Source: CAIYRG01 sp035577685 (GTDB lineage Bacteria; Pseudomonadota; Alphaproteobacteria; Micropepsales; Micropepsaceae). From it: a stretch of 8,088 nt of DNA. The notes below the pieces were generated by a model that was not told the DNA's origin, did no database searches, and saw only the letters and a program-made list of their open reading frames with translations. The stretch spans positions 1-8,088 of the forward strand of contig DATLVC010000445.1 in assembly GCA_035577685.1 (NCBI GenBank), in the 5' to 3' direction. A program made the translations under genes and the position numbers. Of this stretch, positions 1 to 6,880 are shown in pieces. The first letter of the stretch is position 1. Each line of letters starts with the position of its first letter.

Positions 1-115
1 TCCAGGGCATGGCGGCATATTGGACCGAATCGACAGCGTGTTGTTTGCGGCGCCGGTCTGTGCGGTGCTGATATTTTTCGTCGGCTTCAACCCTCTTAAT
101 GGTGCGAGCCCATGA
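1..115 (+). CDS. cdsA: Phosphatidate cytidylyltransferase, C-terminal fragment
   Basis: Only the last 37 codons are present, read in the frame that starts at base 2 and ending with TGA at 113-115; the 5' part lies outside the window. The fragment opens with PGHGGILDRID, which matches the end of the CDP-diacylglycerol synthase signature (P-x-H-G-G-x-x-D-R-x-D). It then runs into a hydrophobic segment (VLFAAPVCAVLIFFVGF) that would be the last membrane helix. The family converts phosphatidic acid and CTP to CDP-diacylglycerol in the inner membrane, the precursor of all phospholipids. The stop codon overlaps the dxr start in ATGA, and cdsA-dxr is the usual neighbour pair in Proteobacteria. The identity is secure despite the short length because both motif and context agree. 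Confidence 0.9.
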   Translation, partial: PGHGGILDRIDSVLFAAPVCAVLIFFVGFNPLNGASP

Positions 116-1353
116 ACGAGCCTTTGGTGAGCCACGCGCCCGATCTCGATCTCGCGCCGGTATTGGGCCGGCGTATCACTGTGCTCGGCAGTACCGGTTC
201 GGTCGGCACCGCGACACTCGACGTCATACGATTTGTACGCGCGAAATATGGCGCGGATGCGTTCCCGCTCGCGGCGCTGACGGCGCAACGCAATGTCGAG
301 CTTCTGGCGGCGCAGGCCCGCGAATTCCGTCCGCGCTTGGTTGTGATTGGAGATGCCTCGCGCAAGAGCGCGCTAGCCGACGCGCTTGCCGGCACCGGCA
401 TTCGCGTGCTCGGCGGCACCGACGCGATTCTGGACGCCGCGCGCGAGCCGGCCGATATGGTGATGAGCGCCATTGTCGGCGCGGCGGGGCTTGCCCCCAC
501 GCTCGAATGTGCCAAGCGCGGCGCGATTGTCGCGCTCGCGAACAAGGAATGTGTGGTCGCGGCCGGCGAGGTTTTCCGGCGCGCCGCCGAAGATTCACGC
601 GGAGTGCTGATCCCAGTCGATTCCGAACATAACGCGGCCTTCCAGCTGCTCGATTTCGCGCAAGCCCATGCGATCGAAATGGTGACCCTGACCGCGTCGG
701 GAGGTCCGTTCCGCAACTGGTCCGTGGACCGCATGGCGAGCGCAACGCCGGAACAGGCGGTCAAGCATCCCAACTGGTCGATGGGCGCCAAGATTTCCGT
801 CGACAGCGCGACTCTGATGAACAAGGGCCTTGAACTGATCGAGGCGCATATTCTTTTCGGCTTGCCGCCAGAGAAGCTCGATGTCGTGATCCACCCGCAA
901 TCGGCGGTGCATTGCCTGGTGGCTTACGCGGATGGGTCCGTGCTCGCCCATCTTTCCGCGCCCGATATGCGAACCCCCATCGCGCACGCTTTGGGCTGGC
1001 CGCGACGCATTGCCTCCCCCTCGCGACGCCTAGATTTCACGGAATTTACCCAGCTGACCTTTGAAAAACCTGATTTCTCACGCTTTCCCTGTTTGCAGCT
1101 TGCGAGAGTTTGCTTGCAGATGGGCGGAGCGGCCCCTACCATCTTGAACGCCGCGAATGAAGTGGCCGTCGAGCAGTTTCTGGGACGCCGTATTGGTTTT
1201 CTCGGGATCGCCCGGACCGTGGAGCGAACATTGAATGCGTTTGCTCATGAAATGAACGGCCGGGCACCGGAAACGCTGGATGAAGTGTTGGCGCTGGATA
1301 GCGCCGCACGCGTTAGGGCTAGGGAGGCGGCATCTGGGGTGGCGGCGGCTTGA
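112..1353 (+). CDS. dxr: 1-deoxy-D-xylulose 5-phosphate reductoisomerase (DXP reductoisomerase)
   Basis: This is a 413-residue cytoplasmic enzyme of the MEP pathway. It converts 1-deoxyxylulose 5-phosphate to 2-C-methylerythritol 4-phosphate with NADPH and a divalent metal. The NADPH-binding GSTGSVG is at residues 26-32 and LANKE at 142-146. PVDSEHN lies at 168-174, where D170 and E172 correspond to the E. coli metal ligands D150 and E152. HPNWSMG at 219-225 is the flexible loop over the active site, and NKGLELIEA at 237-245 carries E241, the third metal ligand (E. coli E231). NAANE is at 346-350 in the C-terminal helical domain. The N-terminus is about 17-20 residues longer than E. coli Dxr before the Rossmann strand. 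The start is the ATG inside the ATGA overlap with cdsA, so translation is probably coupled; only a weak Shine-Dalgarno is visible. All key residues seen are intact. Confidence 0.97.
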   Translation: MNEPLVSHAPDLDLAPVLGRRITVLGSTGSVGTATLDVIRFVRAKYGADAFPLAALTAQRNVELLAAQAREFRPRLVVIGDASRKSALADALAGTGIRVLGGTDAILDAAREPADMVMSAIVGAAGLAPTLECAKRGAIVALANKECVVAAGEVFRRAAEDSRGVLIPVDSEHNAAFQLLDFAQAHAIEMVTLTASGGPFRNWSVDRMASATPEQAVKHPNWSMGAKISVDSATLMNKGLELIEAHILFGLPPEKLDVVIHPQSAVHCLVAYADGSVLAHLSAPDMRTPIAHALGWPRRIASPSRRLDFTEFTQLTFEKPDFSRFPCLQLARVCLQMGGAAPTILNAANEVAVEQFLGRRIGFLGIARTVERTLNAFAHEMNGRAPETLDEVLALDSAARVRAREAASGVAAA

Positions 1354-1361
1354 AACCGCCG
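1343..1361 (+). other. Small hairpin across the dxr stop codon
   Basis: CGGCGG (1343-1348) and CCGCCG (1356-1361) are perfect reverse complements around a 7-base loop containing the dxr TGA. No T-run follows, so it does not look like an intrinsic terminator. It lies 10 bases before the rseP Shine-Dalgarno. In GC-rich DNA a 6-bp stem can arise by chance; any role is speculative. Confidence 0.25.
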
Positions 1362-1370
1362 GTCCGAAGC

Positions 1371-1376
1371 GAGGAG
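1371..1376 (+). promoter_or_regulatory. Ribosome binding site of rseP
   Basis: GAGGAG is a strong Shine-Dalgarno, 5 bases before GTG 1382 and 11 bases before an in-frame ATG at 1388. The spacing favours the GTG start slightly; the two choices differ by only two residues. Confidence 0.7.
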
Positions 1377-1381
1377 TATAA

Positions 1382-2533
1382 GTGAGTATGCCTGCTGTCG
1401 TCGCCGATTTCGTTTCATGGATGGGGGTAGGGCTTCCCGCCTTTCTGTTCGTGATCACGCTCGTCGTGTTCGTGCACGAGCTTGGCCATTTCCTGGTCGC
1501 ACGCTGGTGCGGCGTAACGGTGGAGACCTTCTCGATCGGTTTCGGCCGCGAGATTGTTGGCTTCAACGATTCCAAGGGCACGCGCTGGAAACTCTCGTGG
1601 ATTCCGCTGGGCGGCTATGTGCGCTTCGCCGGCGATGCCGATCCGTCGAGCCGTCCGGACCGCAAAGTGCTCGAAGAATTGCAAACCCGTTCGTTGCAAC
1701 TTGGTTTGCGCGATAACGGCACCGAAGGCATATTGCATTTCAAGCCGCTCTATCAGCGCGCGCTCGTTGCCGCTGCAGGCCCGATCGCCAATTTCATCCT
1801 CGCTATCGTCATTTTTGCCGGTCTGATCCTGACGGTCGGAAAACCGGCCGAACCGCCCGTCGTCGAAGCCGTGACCGCCGGTTCGGCCGCTGAAACGGCC
1901 GGAATGAAACCGGGCGACGCAATACGCTCCGTGGGCGGAGAGACCGTCCACATGTTCTCTGACCTGCAGCGCATTGTAGGCGCGAATGCGGGAAAGACGC
2001 TGCATATCGTGGTCACGCGCAACGGCACCGATATCGCGCTGGACGTGGTGCCGATGGCGGCGGAAATCACGGACGCAACCGGCGCCAAGCGGTCCGTCGG
2101 CCGGCTCGGCATCAGGGACGCAACCGTATCGGTCGGCGTTGGCGAGGCGCTGGTGGGTGGCCTCGACCAAACCTGGTTCATCATTTCGCAGACGGGCTCT
2201 TATCTGGCCAGGATCGTCAGCGGGCGTGAGAGCCCGGATCAACTGCATGGCATCCTGGGCATCGGCGCCGTATCGGATCAGGCCGCGCGGATCGGCTTTG
2301 CTGCTCTGATCGGGCTTGCGGGATTGATGTCTGTGAGTATTGGGCTGGTCAATCTTTTACCCATTCCGGTGCTCGACGGCGGGCACCTTCTATATTATGC
2401 ATTCGAAGCGGTCCTCGGAAGACCGTTGGGGGAACGTGCGCAGGAAGTTGGTTTCAGGCTGGGCTTGGCGTTTGTGCTGTGCCTCATGTTGCTTGCGACC
2501 TTCAACGACCTGGTCCGCTTAAACCTCTTTTGA
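1382..2533 (+). CDS. rseP: Site-2 intramembrane zinc metalloprotease, RseP/MmpA type
   Basis: This is a 383-residue inner-membrane protease of the M50 (site-2 protease) family. Homologues are E. coli RseP, which cleaves the anti-sigma factor RseA and remnant signal peptides, and Caulobacter MmpA, which cleaves PodJ. The zinc-binding HELGH is at residues 32-36 within the first predicted membrane helix. The second helix lies near 128-152, followed by a periplasmic PDZ domain at roughly 158-225. A third helix near 302-322 leads into the second active-site motif PVLDGGH, with D332 as the expected third zinc ligand, and a last helix lies near 353-373. There is one PDZ domain, against two in the roughly 450-residue E. 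coli protein; the short form is familiar from Alphaproteobacteria. The GTG start is chosen from the strong GAGGAG five bases upstream; ATG 1388 is an alternative. The catalytic motifs are complete; the in vivo substrate cannot be read from the sequence. Confidence 0.95.
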   Translation: MSMPAVVADFVSWMGVGLPAFLFVITLVVFVHELGHFLVARWCGVTVETFSIGFGREIVGFNDSKGTRWKLSWIPLGGYVRFAGDADPSSRPDRKVLEELQTRSLQLGLRDNGTEGILHFKPLYQRALVAAAGPIANFILAIVIFAGLILTVGKPAEPPVVEAVTAGSAAETAGMKPGDAIRSVGGETVHMFSDLQRIVGANAGKTLHIVVTRNGTDIALDVVPMAAEITDATGAKRSVGRLGIRDATVSVGVGEALVGGLDQTWFIISQTGSYLARIVSGRESPDQLHGILGIGAVSDQAARIGFAALIGLAGLMSVSIGLVNLLPIPVLDGGHLLYYAFEAVLGRPLGERAQEVGFRLGLAFVLCLMLLATFNDLVRLNLF

Positions 2534-2574
2534 TCGCATTCGCGTGCCGCGCTAAAAGCCGGGGCATGACAATC

Positions 2575-2579
2575 AAAGG
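2575..2579 (+). promoter_or_regulatory. Ribosome binding site deciding the bamA start
   Basis: AAAGG sits 7 bases before ATG 2587, while the alternative in-frame ATG at 2566 has no comparable purine-rich site. The frame is also open back to 2479 inside rseP, but the peptide that would add does not resemble a signal sequence. Confidence 0.55.
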
Positions 2580-2586
2580 CGAGTCG

Positions 2587-5004
2587 ATGACCTTAAACGG
2601 CCACCCTATCGCCCGGCGAGTCCGGTCTATTGCCTGGGCGCTGATGGCTTCCTCTTCGCTCGCAGCGCTCGCTCCGCAGGCTGCGCTGGCGCAGGCGCCC
2701 GCACCCGCGCAGGCGCAAACGCCGCTTCCGCCCGGTCCGGAAATGACGCTGGACCAGGCGGCCCCGATGGTGATGCCGATGCCCGCGCCGCCCGGCCAGG
2801 GCGTCATTCAGCGGATTGCCGTCGAGGGCACGCAGCGCATCGAACCGGACAGCGTCCTTTCCTATCTCCTGCTGCGCCAGGGCCAGGCTTATGATCCGGC
2901 CGTCGCCGACCGTTCGCTGAAGGTGCTGTTCGACACCGGACTTTTTTCCGACGTTCGGATGGAATTCGACGGCATGATCCTGACCGTCCGGGTGGTTGAG
3001 AATCCGATTCTCAACCAGGTGGTCTATGAGGGCAATTCGAACACCTCGGATGCCGACCTCAACAAGGAAGTTCAGGTCCGGCCGCGCATGGTGTTCACGC
3101 GCGCCCGCGTCCAGGCCGATGTACAACGCATCATCGAACTCTATCGCCGTTCGGGCCGTTTCGCCGCGACCGTCGAACCCAAGATCATTCAGCGACCCCA
3201 GAATCGCGTCGATCTGGTGTTTGAAATCAATGAAGGGCCGACCACGGGCGTCGCCGCCATCAATTTCATCGGCAATCACATATTCGCCGATACGGATTTG
3301 CGCGAGCAGATCGCCACCACAACGAGCGCATGGTGGAAATTCCTCACCACCAACGACAATTATGATCCCGACCGTCTGACTTTCGACCGCGAACAGCTCC
3401 GCCGCTTTTATCTGTCACGCGGCTACGCCGATTTCCGCGTCGTTTCGGCGATTGCCGAGCTCGCGCCCGACCGGCGGAATTTCTACGTCACGTTCACGGT
3501 CGACGAAGGCGAGCTTTATCATTTCGGCAAGATCCAGATTAATTCGCGCATCCGCGACCTTAACCCTAACGATTTGCAGTCCTTGCTGCTGACCAATGAG
3601 GGCGATGTCTACGATGCCGGTCTCGTAGACAAATCGATTGAGGCGTTGACCTTCGCGGCCGGAACGCGGGGCTTCGTTTTCATCGACATTCGTCCGCGCG
3701 TGCAACGCAATCCGATGACCAAGACCGTCGATCTCTTCTACGAAATCGACGAAGCGCCGCGCGTCTACATCGAACGCATCAATATCGTGGGCAACACGCG
3801 CACGCGCGATCAGGTGATCCGCCGCGAATTCAGGCTGGCCGAAGGTGATGCCTTCAATCGCGTGCTCGCGGATCGTTCGCGCACACGCATTCGCGCGCTG
3901 GGCTTCTTCAAAGACGTGACCATAACGGAGGATCCGGGGTCGACGCCGGACCGCACCGTGCTGACGGTCAACGTCACCGAACAGCCGACCGGCGAACTTG
4001 CACTCGGCGCTGGTTATTCGTCGCAACAGGGCTTGCTGCTCGACTTCAGCTATACTGAGCGCAATCTCTTCGGGCGCGGCCAATTCCTGCGCGCGAGCGT
4101 GTCCATCGGCACCTTCCAGAAAGACTATGACTTCCGCTTCACGGAACCCTATTTCCTGGGACGGCCGCTGGCCGCTGGATTCCTGGTCTATAAGGTAATC
4201 ACCGACTTCACCGATCAGATCGGCTATATTTCCGATGTGACGGCGACGGGCGTTCAGTTCGGCTTTCCGGTGTCGGAATTCGGGCGCATCTCGCCGCACT
4301 ACAATTTCGCTTTCACGCGGATCGATTCGGTGACCACGGCGTCCTCGGCGATTCGCCTTTTCCCAAGCTATTCTGCGTCATCCGTCGGCTATACCTACAC
4401 CTATGACACGCGGGATGACCCGATTAAGCCGACCAAAGGTTGGAATTTCGCGCTCAGCCAGGACGTCTCGGGCCTGGGCGGAGACCTCAAATATCTGCGC
4501 TCGGTGGCGGGCGTGGAATATTTCCACCCGTTCTTCTTCGACCTCGTCGGCGAGATCGCGCTCAATACTGGATATATCAGCGGCTATGGCGGGTTGGCAG
4601 TGCCGATCAACGAACGCTTCTTCAAAGGCGGCCCGTCCTTCCGCGGCTTCCAGATCGCCGGTATCGGCCCGCGGGATCTCACCACCGATTCCGCCCTGGG
4701 CGGGCAGCTTTATTTTATCGGCACCTATCAGGTGCGGTTGCCTGATATATTGCCGGCGGATTATGGCATCAACCTATCGGCCTTTTCCGATTTTGGGACA
4801 TTGGGCGTGGATCGGAGCCTAACCCTCGAATGCGGCACCACCGCAAGCTGCAAGGACGATCTGGCGCCGCGCGTTTCGCTTGGCATTGCCGTCAATTGGA
4901 AATCGCCGTTCGGTCCGGTGGAGGTCGATATCGGCTATCCCGTAGTGAAGCAATCTTACGATAAGCCTCAGGCAATTCGTTTGAGTGCAGGCACTCAATT
5001 CTGA
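2587..5004 (+). CDS. bamA: Outer-membrane protein assembly factor BamA (Omp85 family)
   Basis: This 805-residue protein is the central insertase of the BAM complex, which folds beta-barrel proteins into the outer membrane. The start at 2587 gives an arginine-rich n-region, a hydrophobic core and a cleavage site after ALA (residues 33-35); ATG 2566 would only add seven residues. A Pro/Ala/Met-rich linker of about 36 residues follows. Then come five POTRA domains at about 72-140, 141-218, 219-310, 311-391 and 392-467, each ending in the typical E-x-P or similar turn. The 16-strand barrel occupies about 468-805. The conserved loop-6 motif appears as FRGF at 685-688. The chain ends in Phe (GTQF), as expected of the C-terminal beta-signal. 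Only two cysteines are seen in the protein, C749 and C755, both in the loop after the strand containing SDFGTLGV. The length is close to E. coli BamA (810). The gene lies between rseP and skp, as in most Proteobacteria. Confidence 0.96.
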   Translation: MTLNGHPIARRVRSIAWALMASSSLAALAPQAALAQAPAPAQAQTPLPPGPEMTLDQAAPMVMPMPAPPGQGVIQRIAVEGTQRIEPDSVLSYLLLRQGQAYDPAVADRSLKVLFDTGLFSDVRMEFDGMILTVRVVENPILNQVVYEGNSNTSDADLNKEVQVRPRMVFTRARVQADVQRIIELYRRSGRFAATVEPKIIQRPQNRVDLVFEINEGPTTGVAAINFIGNHIFADTDLREQIATTTSAWWKFLTTNDNYDPDRLTFDREQLRRFYLSRGYADFRVVSAIAELAPDRRNFYVTFTVDEGELYHFGKIQINSRIRDLNPNDLQSLLLTNEGDVYDAGLVDKSIEALTFAAGTRGFVFIDIRPRVQRNPMTKTVDLFYEIDEAPRVYIERINIVGNTRTRDQVIRREFRLAEGDAFNRVLADRSRTRIRALGFFKDVTITEDPGSTPDRTVLTVNVTEQPTGELALGAGYSSQQGLLLDFSYTERNLFGRGQFLRASVSIGTFQKDYDFRFTEPYFLGRPLAAGFLVYKVITDFTDQIGYISDVTATGVQFGFPVSEFGRISPHYNFAFTRIDSVTTASSAIRLFPSYSASSVGYTYTYDTRDDPIKPTKGWNFALSQDVSGLGGDLKYLRSVAGVEYFHPFFFDLVGEIALNTGYISGYGGLAVPINERFFKGGPSFRGFQIAGIGPRDLTTDSALGGQLYFIGTYQVRLPDILPADYGINLSAFSDFGTLGVDRSLTLECGTTASCKDDLAPRVSLGIAVNWKSPFGPVEVDIGYPVVKQSYDKPQAIRLSAGTQF
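4981..4998 (+). repeat. Perfect inverted repeat in the last codons of bamA
   Basis: TTGAGTGC (4981-4988) and GCACTCAA (4991-4998) are exact reverse complements separated by two bases. As RNA this would give a 7-bp stem with a CAGG loop, ending three bases before the bamA stop codon and ten bases before the skp Shine-Dalgarno. There is no T-run after it, so it is not a standard intrinsic terminator. It could also be a palindromic protein-binding site or chance. Confidence 0.4.
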
Positions 5005-5008
5005 TGTG

Positions 5009-5016
5009 AAGAAGGA
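5009..5016 (+). promoter_or_regulatory. Ribosome binding site of the Skp/OmpH gene
   Basis: AAGAAGGA lies 11 bases before ATG 5028, a slightly long but workable spacing. It supports this start, which also begins directly at a signal peptide. Confidence 0.6.
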
Positions 5017-5027
5017 CGCGTTGAACC

Positions 5028-5813
5028 ATGAGCAAGACAACTCATTTTCGCGCCGCTGCCGCATTCGCAGCGTTCACGCTCGCGCTTGTGATTGCGGAAT
5101 CCCATAGCGGGCCTGCCGATGCGCAGGCCGCGCCCGCACCTGCGGCGACCGCGCCGGGCGTCGTGGTGGCCAAGCCCCAGACCGCACCTGCGGTCGTCGC
5201 GCCAGCGCCTCTGGCTGCCGCGCCCGCGCCAGCAGCTGGGGCGGCCGGGCCTGGAGCGGCTGCGCCGCGCATCATCGTCATAGACCGCAATTTCATCTTG
5301 CAGCGTTCCTCGGCCGGGCAGGAAATGATTACCCAAGCCCAGAACCTCTCCAAGCAGGCCGAGACGCAGTTCAAGACCGAGGAAGCCGCCCTGACGACCG
5401 AAGCGGGCCAGTTGCAGCAGCAACTTGCCATCATGGCGCCCGATGTTCGCGACCAGAAGGAAAAGGACTTCACCAACAAGCAGCAAGCGTTCCAGGGACG
5501 TGTGCAGCAGCGTCAGGCCGAAATTCAGGCCGGGTTCAACAAGGCCGCACGGCAGCTTGAAATCGCCCTCGAACCGATCCTGAAAGCCATCATGCAGGAA
5601 CGCGGCGCTAATATGGTGCTCGATCGCACATCCGTGATCCTCTCGTCGGTGGACATCGATGTGACGCCGGTCGCGGTGCAGCGTCTCGACAAGGCATTGC
5701 CCCATGTCAAGGTAGAGCTGACGGCTGCTCCGGCGGCGACAGCCGCGACTGCCCCGGCACCACGGCCGACAACATCTCCCGTTCTGACGGCCCCGCCGGC
5801 AGTCAAGAAGTAA
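5028..5813 (+). CDS. skp: Periplasmic OMP chaperone, Skp/OmpH family, with Ala/Pro-rich extensions
   Basis: This is a 261-residue secreted protein of the OmpH/Skp family, whose members form trimers that hold unfolded outer-membrane proteins in the periplasm for BamA. A signal peptide ends at about ADA (residues 30-32). Residues 33-79 are a low-complexity Ala/Pro linker. The OmpH core runs from about 80 to 230. It opens with the beta strand PRIIVIDRN, continues as a long Gln/Glu/Lys/Ala-rich helical hairpin predicted to be coiled coil (about 95-190), and closes with the return segment around MVLDRTSVILSS and the VDIDVTPVAVQRLDKALP helix. A second Ala/Pro/Thr-rich tail fills residues 232-261. 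Typical Skp proteins are about 160-200 residues, so the two extensions explain the excess. The position between bamA and lpxD is the conserved one. Family assignment is firm; the role of the tails is unknown. Confidence 0.9.
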   Translation: MSKTTHFRAAAAFAAFTLALVIAESHSGPADAQAAPAPAATAPGVVVAKPQTAPAVVAPAPLAAAPAPAAGAAGPGAAAPRIIVIDRNFILQRSSAGQEMITQAQNLSKQAETQFKTEEAALTTEAGQLQQQLAIMAPDVRDQKEKDFTNKQQAFQGRVQQRQAEIQAGFNKAARQLEIALEPILKAIMQERGANMVLDRTSVILSSVDIDVTPVAVQRLDKALPHVKVELTAAPAATAATAPAPRPTTSPVLTAPPAVKK

Positions 5814-5835
5814 AGGCCTGGTTGCGTCCATAGCG

Positions 5836-5842
5836 AAGGGAG
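5836..5842 (+). promoter_or_regulatory. Ribosome binding site of lpxD
   Basis: AAGGGAG lies 6 bases before ATG 5849, a strong Shine-Dalgarno at ideal spacing in the 35-base gap after skp. It indicates independent ribosome loading on lpxD rather than dependence on upstream translation. Confidence 0.7.
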
Positions 5843-5848
5843 TGCCGG

Positions 5849-6880
5849 ATGGCCGATCCGCGGTTCTATGACAATCGCGGTCCGTTCTGTCTGACCGAGC
5901 TTTGCGCTCATGCCGGTCTGGTATGTCCGCAAGGCGCTGACGGAGAGGCGTTGATCTACGACGTTGCGGGATTGGCTCAGGCGGGCTCGCCGCATCTCGC
6001 TTTCTACGCCGGCCCACGTAGCAAGCCTGACTTTCTTGCCACCAAGGCGGGTTGGTGCCTCGTCGGCGGCAAATTGCGCGAGATTACCCCCGAGTCGACG
6101 GTGCCGATCGTTGCAGAGTCCGTCGCACGTGCATTCGCGGCGATAGCACGGCGCTTTTATCCGGAGCACGAATTGGCTATCCGCGCACAGGATGCCGCTG
6201 TGCATCCGTCTGCGCGAATCGGTCAGGACGTGGTTCTTGCGCCAGGGGTCTTGATCGGTCCCGCTGCCGAGATCGCGGACGGCGCCCATATCGGCGCCTA
6301 CAGCGTGATCGGCCGGGGCGTGACCATCGGGCGGCGGGTGGAGATCGGAGCACACACGACGATCATGTTCGCCCATCTCGGCGATGATGTCCTCATTCAG
6401 GCGGGCGCTCAAATCGGCGGATCCGGGTTCGGCTATTCCTCGGGCGTCGACGGGCACATCAAGGTACCGCATCTTGGCCGGGTGATCGTGCAGGACCGCG
6501 TGGAAATCGGCGCCAATTCGGCAGTCGATCGCGGGGCGCTTGGCGACACGGTCATAGGCGAAGGCACCAAAATTGATAATCTGGTGCAGATCGGGCACAA
6601 CACCATCACGGGCCGTCATTGTATACTTGCCGGTCAGTCAGGAACTTCCGGCAGCGTGTTGCTGGGCGATTTCGTGATCGTTGGCGGCGGGGTGGGAATC
6701 GCCGATCACGTGACAATTGGGGACCGGGCGCGGCTTGCGGGTCTTTCCGGAGTCGCGCACGATCTGGACGGCGGGCGCGATTATGGCGGAATTCCTGCGC
6801 GTCCGATCCGCGAGTGGCATAAAGAGGGTGCCTTGATCGCCAAGCTCGCGCGCAAGGGTGGACGATCTAAGAATGGATAA
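5849..6880 (+). CDS. lpxD: UDP-3-O-(3-hydroxyacyl)glucosamine N-acyltransferase
   Basis: This 343-residue cytoplasmic enzyme performs the third step of lipid A synthesis. It transfers an (R)-3-hydroxyacyl chain from ACP to the 2-amino group of UDP-3-O-acylglucosamine. Residues 1 to about 105 form the N-terminal uridine-binding domain. Residues about 115-305 are left-handed beta-helix hexapeptide repeats (many [IV]G-x-x-x-x units), followed by a C-terminal helix rich in Lys/Arg. The GSGFGY motif is present, and QIGHN carries H250, matching the catalytic E. coli H239. The length equals the family norm (E. coli 341). One oddity is that the loop aligning with E. coli FMVNPKY reads FYAGPRS (residues 52-58), losing the Asn and Tyr that help hold the uridine in known structures. 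The start is fixed by a strong Shine-Dalgarno. Its last eight bases overlap fabZ. Confidence 0.95.
   Translation: MADPRFYDNRGPFCLTELCAHAGLVCPQGADGEALIYDVAGLAQAGSPHLAFYAGPRSKPDFLATKAGWCLVGGKLREITPESTVPIVAESVARAFAAIARRFYPEHELAIRAQDAAVHPSARIGQDVVLAPGVLIGPAAEIADGAHIGAYSVIGRGVTIGRRVEIGAHTTIMFAHLGDDVLIQAGAQIGGSGFGYSSGVDGHIKVPHLGRVIVQDRVEIGANSAVDRGALGDTVIGEGTKIDNLVQIGHNTITGRHCILAGQSGTSGSVLLGDFVIVGGGVGIADHVTIGDRARLAGLSGVAHDLDGGRDYGGIPARPIREWHKEGALIAKLARKGGRSKNG

Noticed and set aside
2493..2524. Possible promoter before bamA (TTGCGA and TTAAAC)
   Set aside because: The two hexamers are 20 bases apart, too far for a sigma-70 type promoter, and both match the consensus poorly.
2479..2586. Upstream in-frame extension of bamA overlapping the end of rseP
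   Set aside because: The added peptide has no signal-sequence character and would bury the real signal peptide about 36 residues in; ATG 2587 has AAAGG at 7 bases.
3415..4299. Minus-strand open frame of 294 codons inside bamA
   Set aside because: It lies fully inside a gene with clear POTRA and barrel structure; its own translation resembles no family I know.
5124..5264. GC-rich, repetitive-looking DNA at the start of skp
   Set aside because: The reading frame is continuous and encodes an Ala/Pro linker; there are no exact tandem units to call as a DNA repeat.
4995..6017. Long open frame on the minus strand (340 codons) opposite skp and the start of lpxD
   Set aside because: It is antisense to two well-supported genes, is rich in Arg/Gly/His as expected from complementing GC-rich codons, and shows no recognisable motif.
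5525..6619. Minus-strand open frame of 364 codons opposite skp and lpxD
   Set aside because: It is a compositional shadow of the plus-strand genes, with no domain, no good ribosome site and no fit to the operon.
6190..6770. Short periodic repeats in the DNA of lpxD and lpxA
   Set aside because: They reflect the hexapeptide beta-helix of these acyltransferases at protein level and are not DNA repeats or a CRISPR array.
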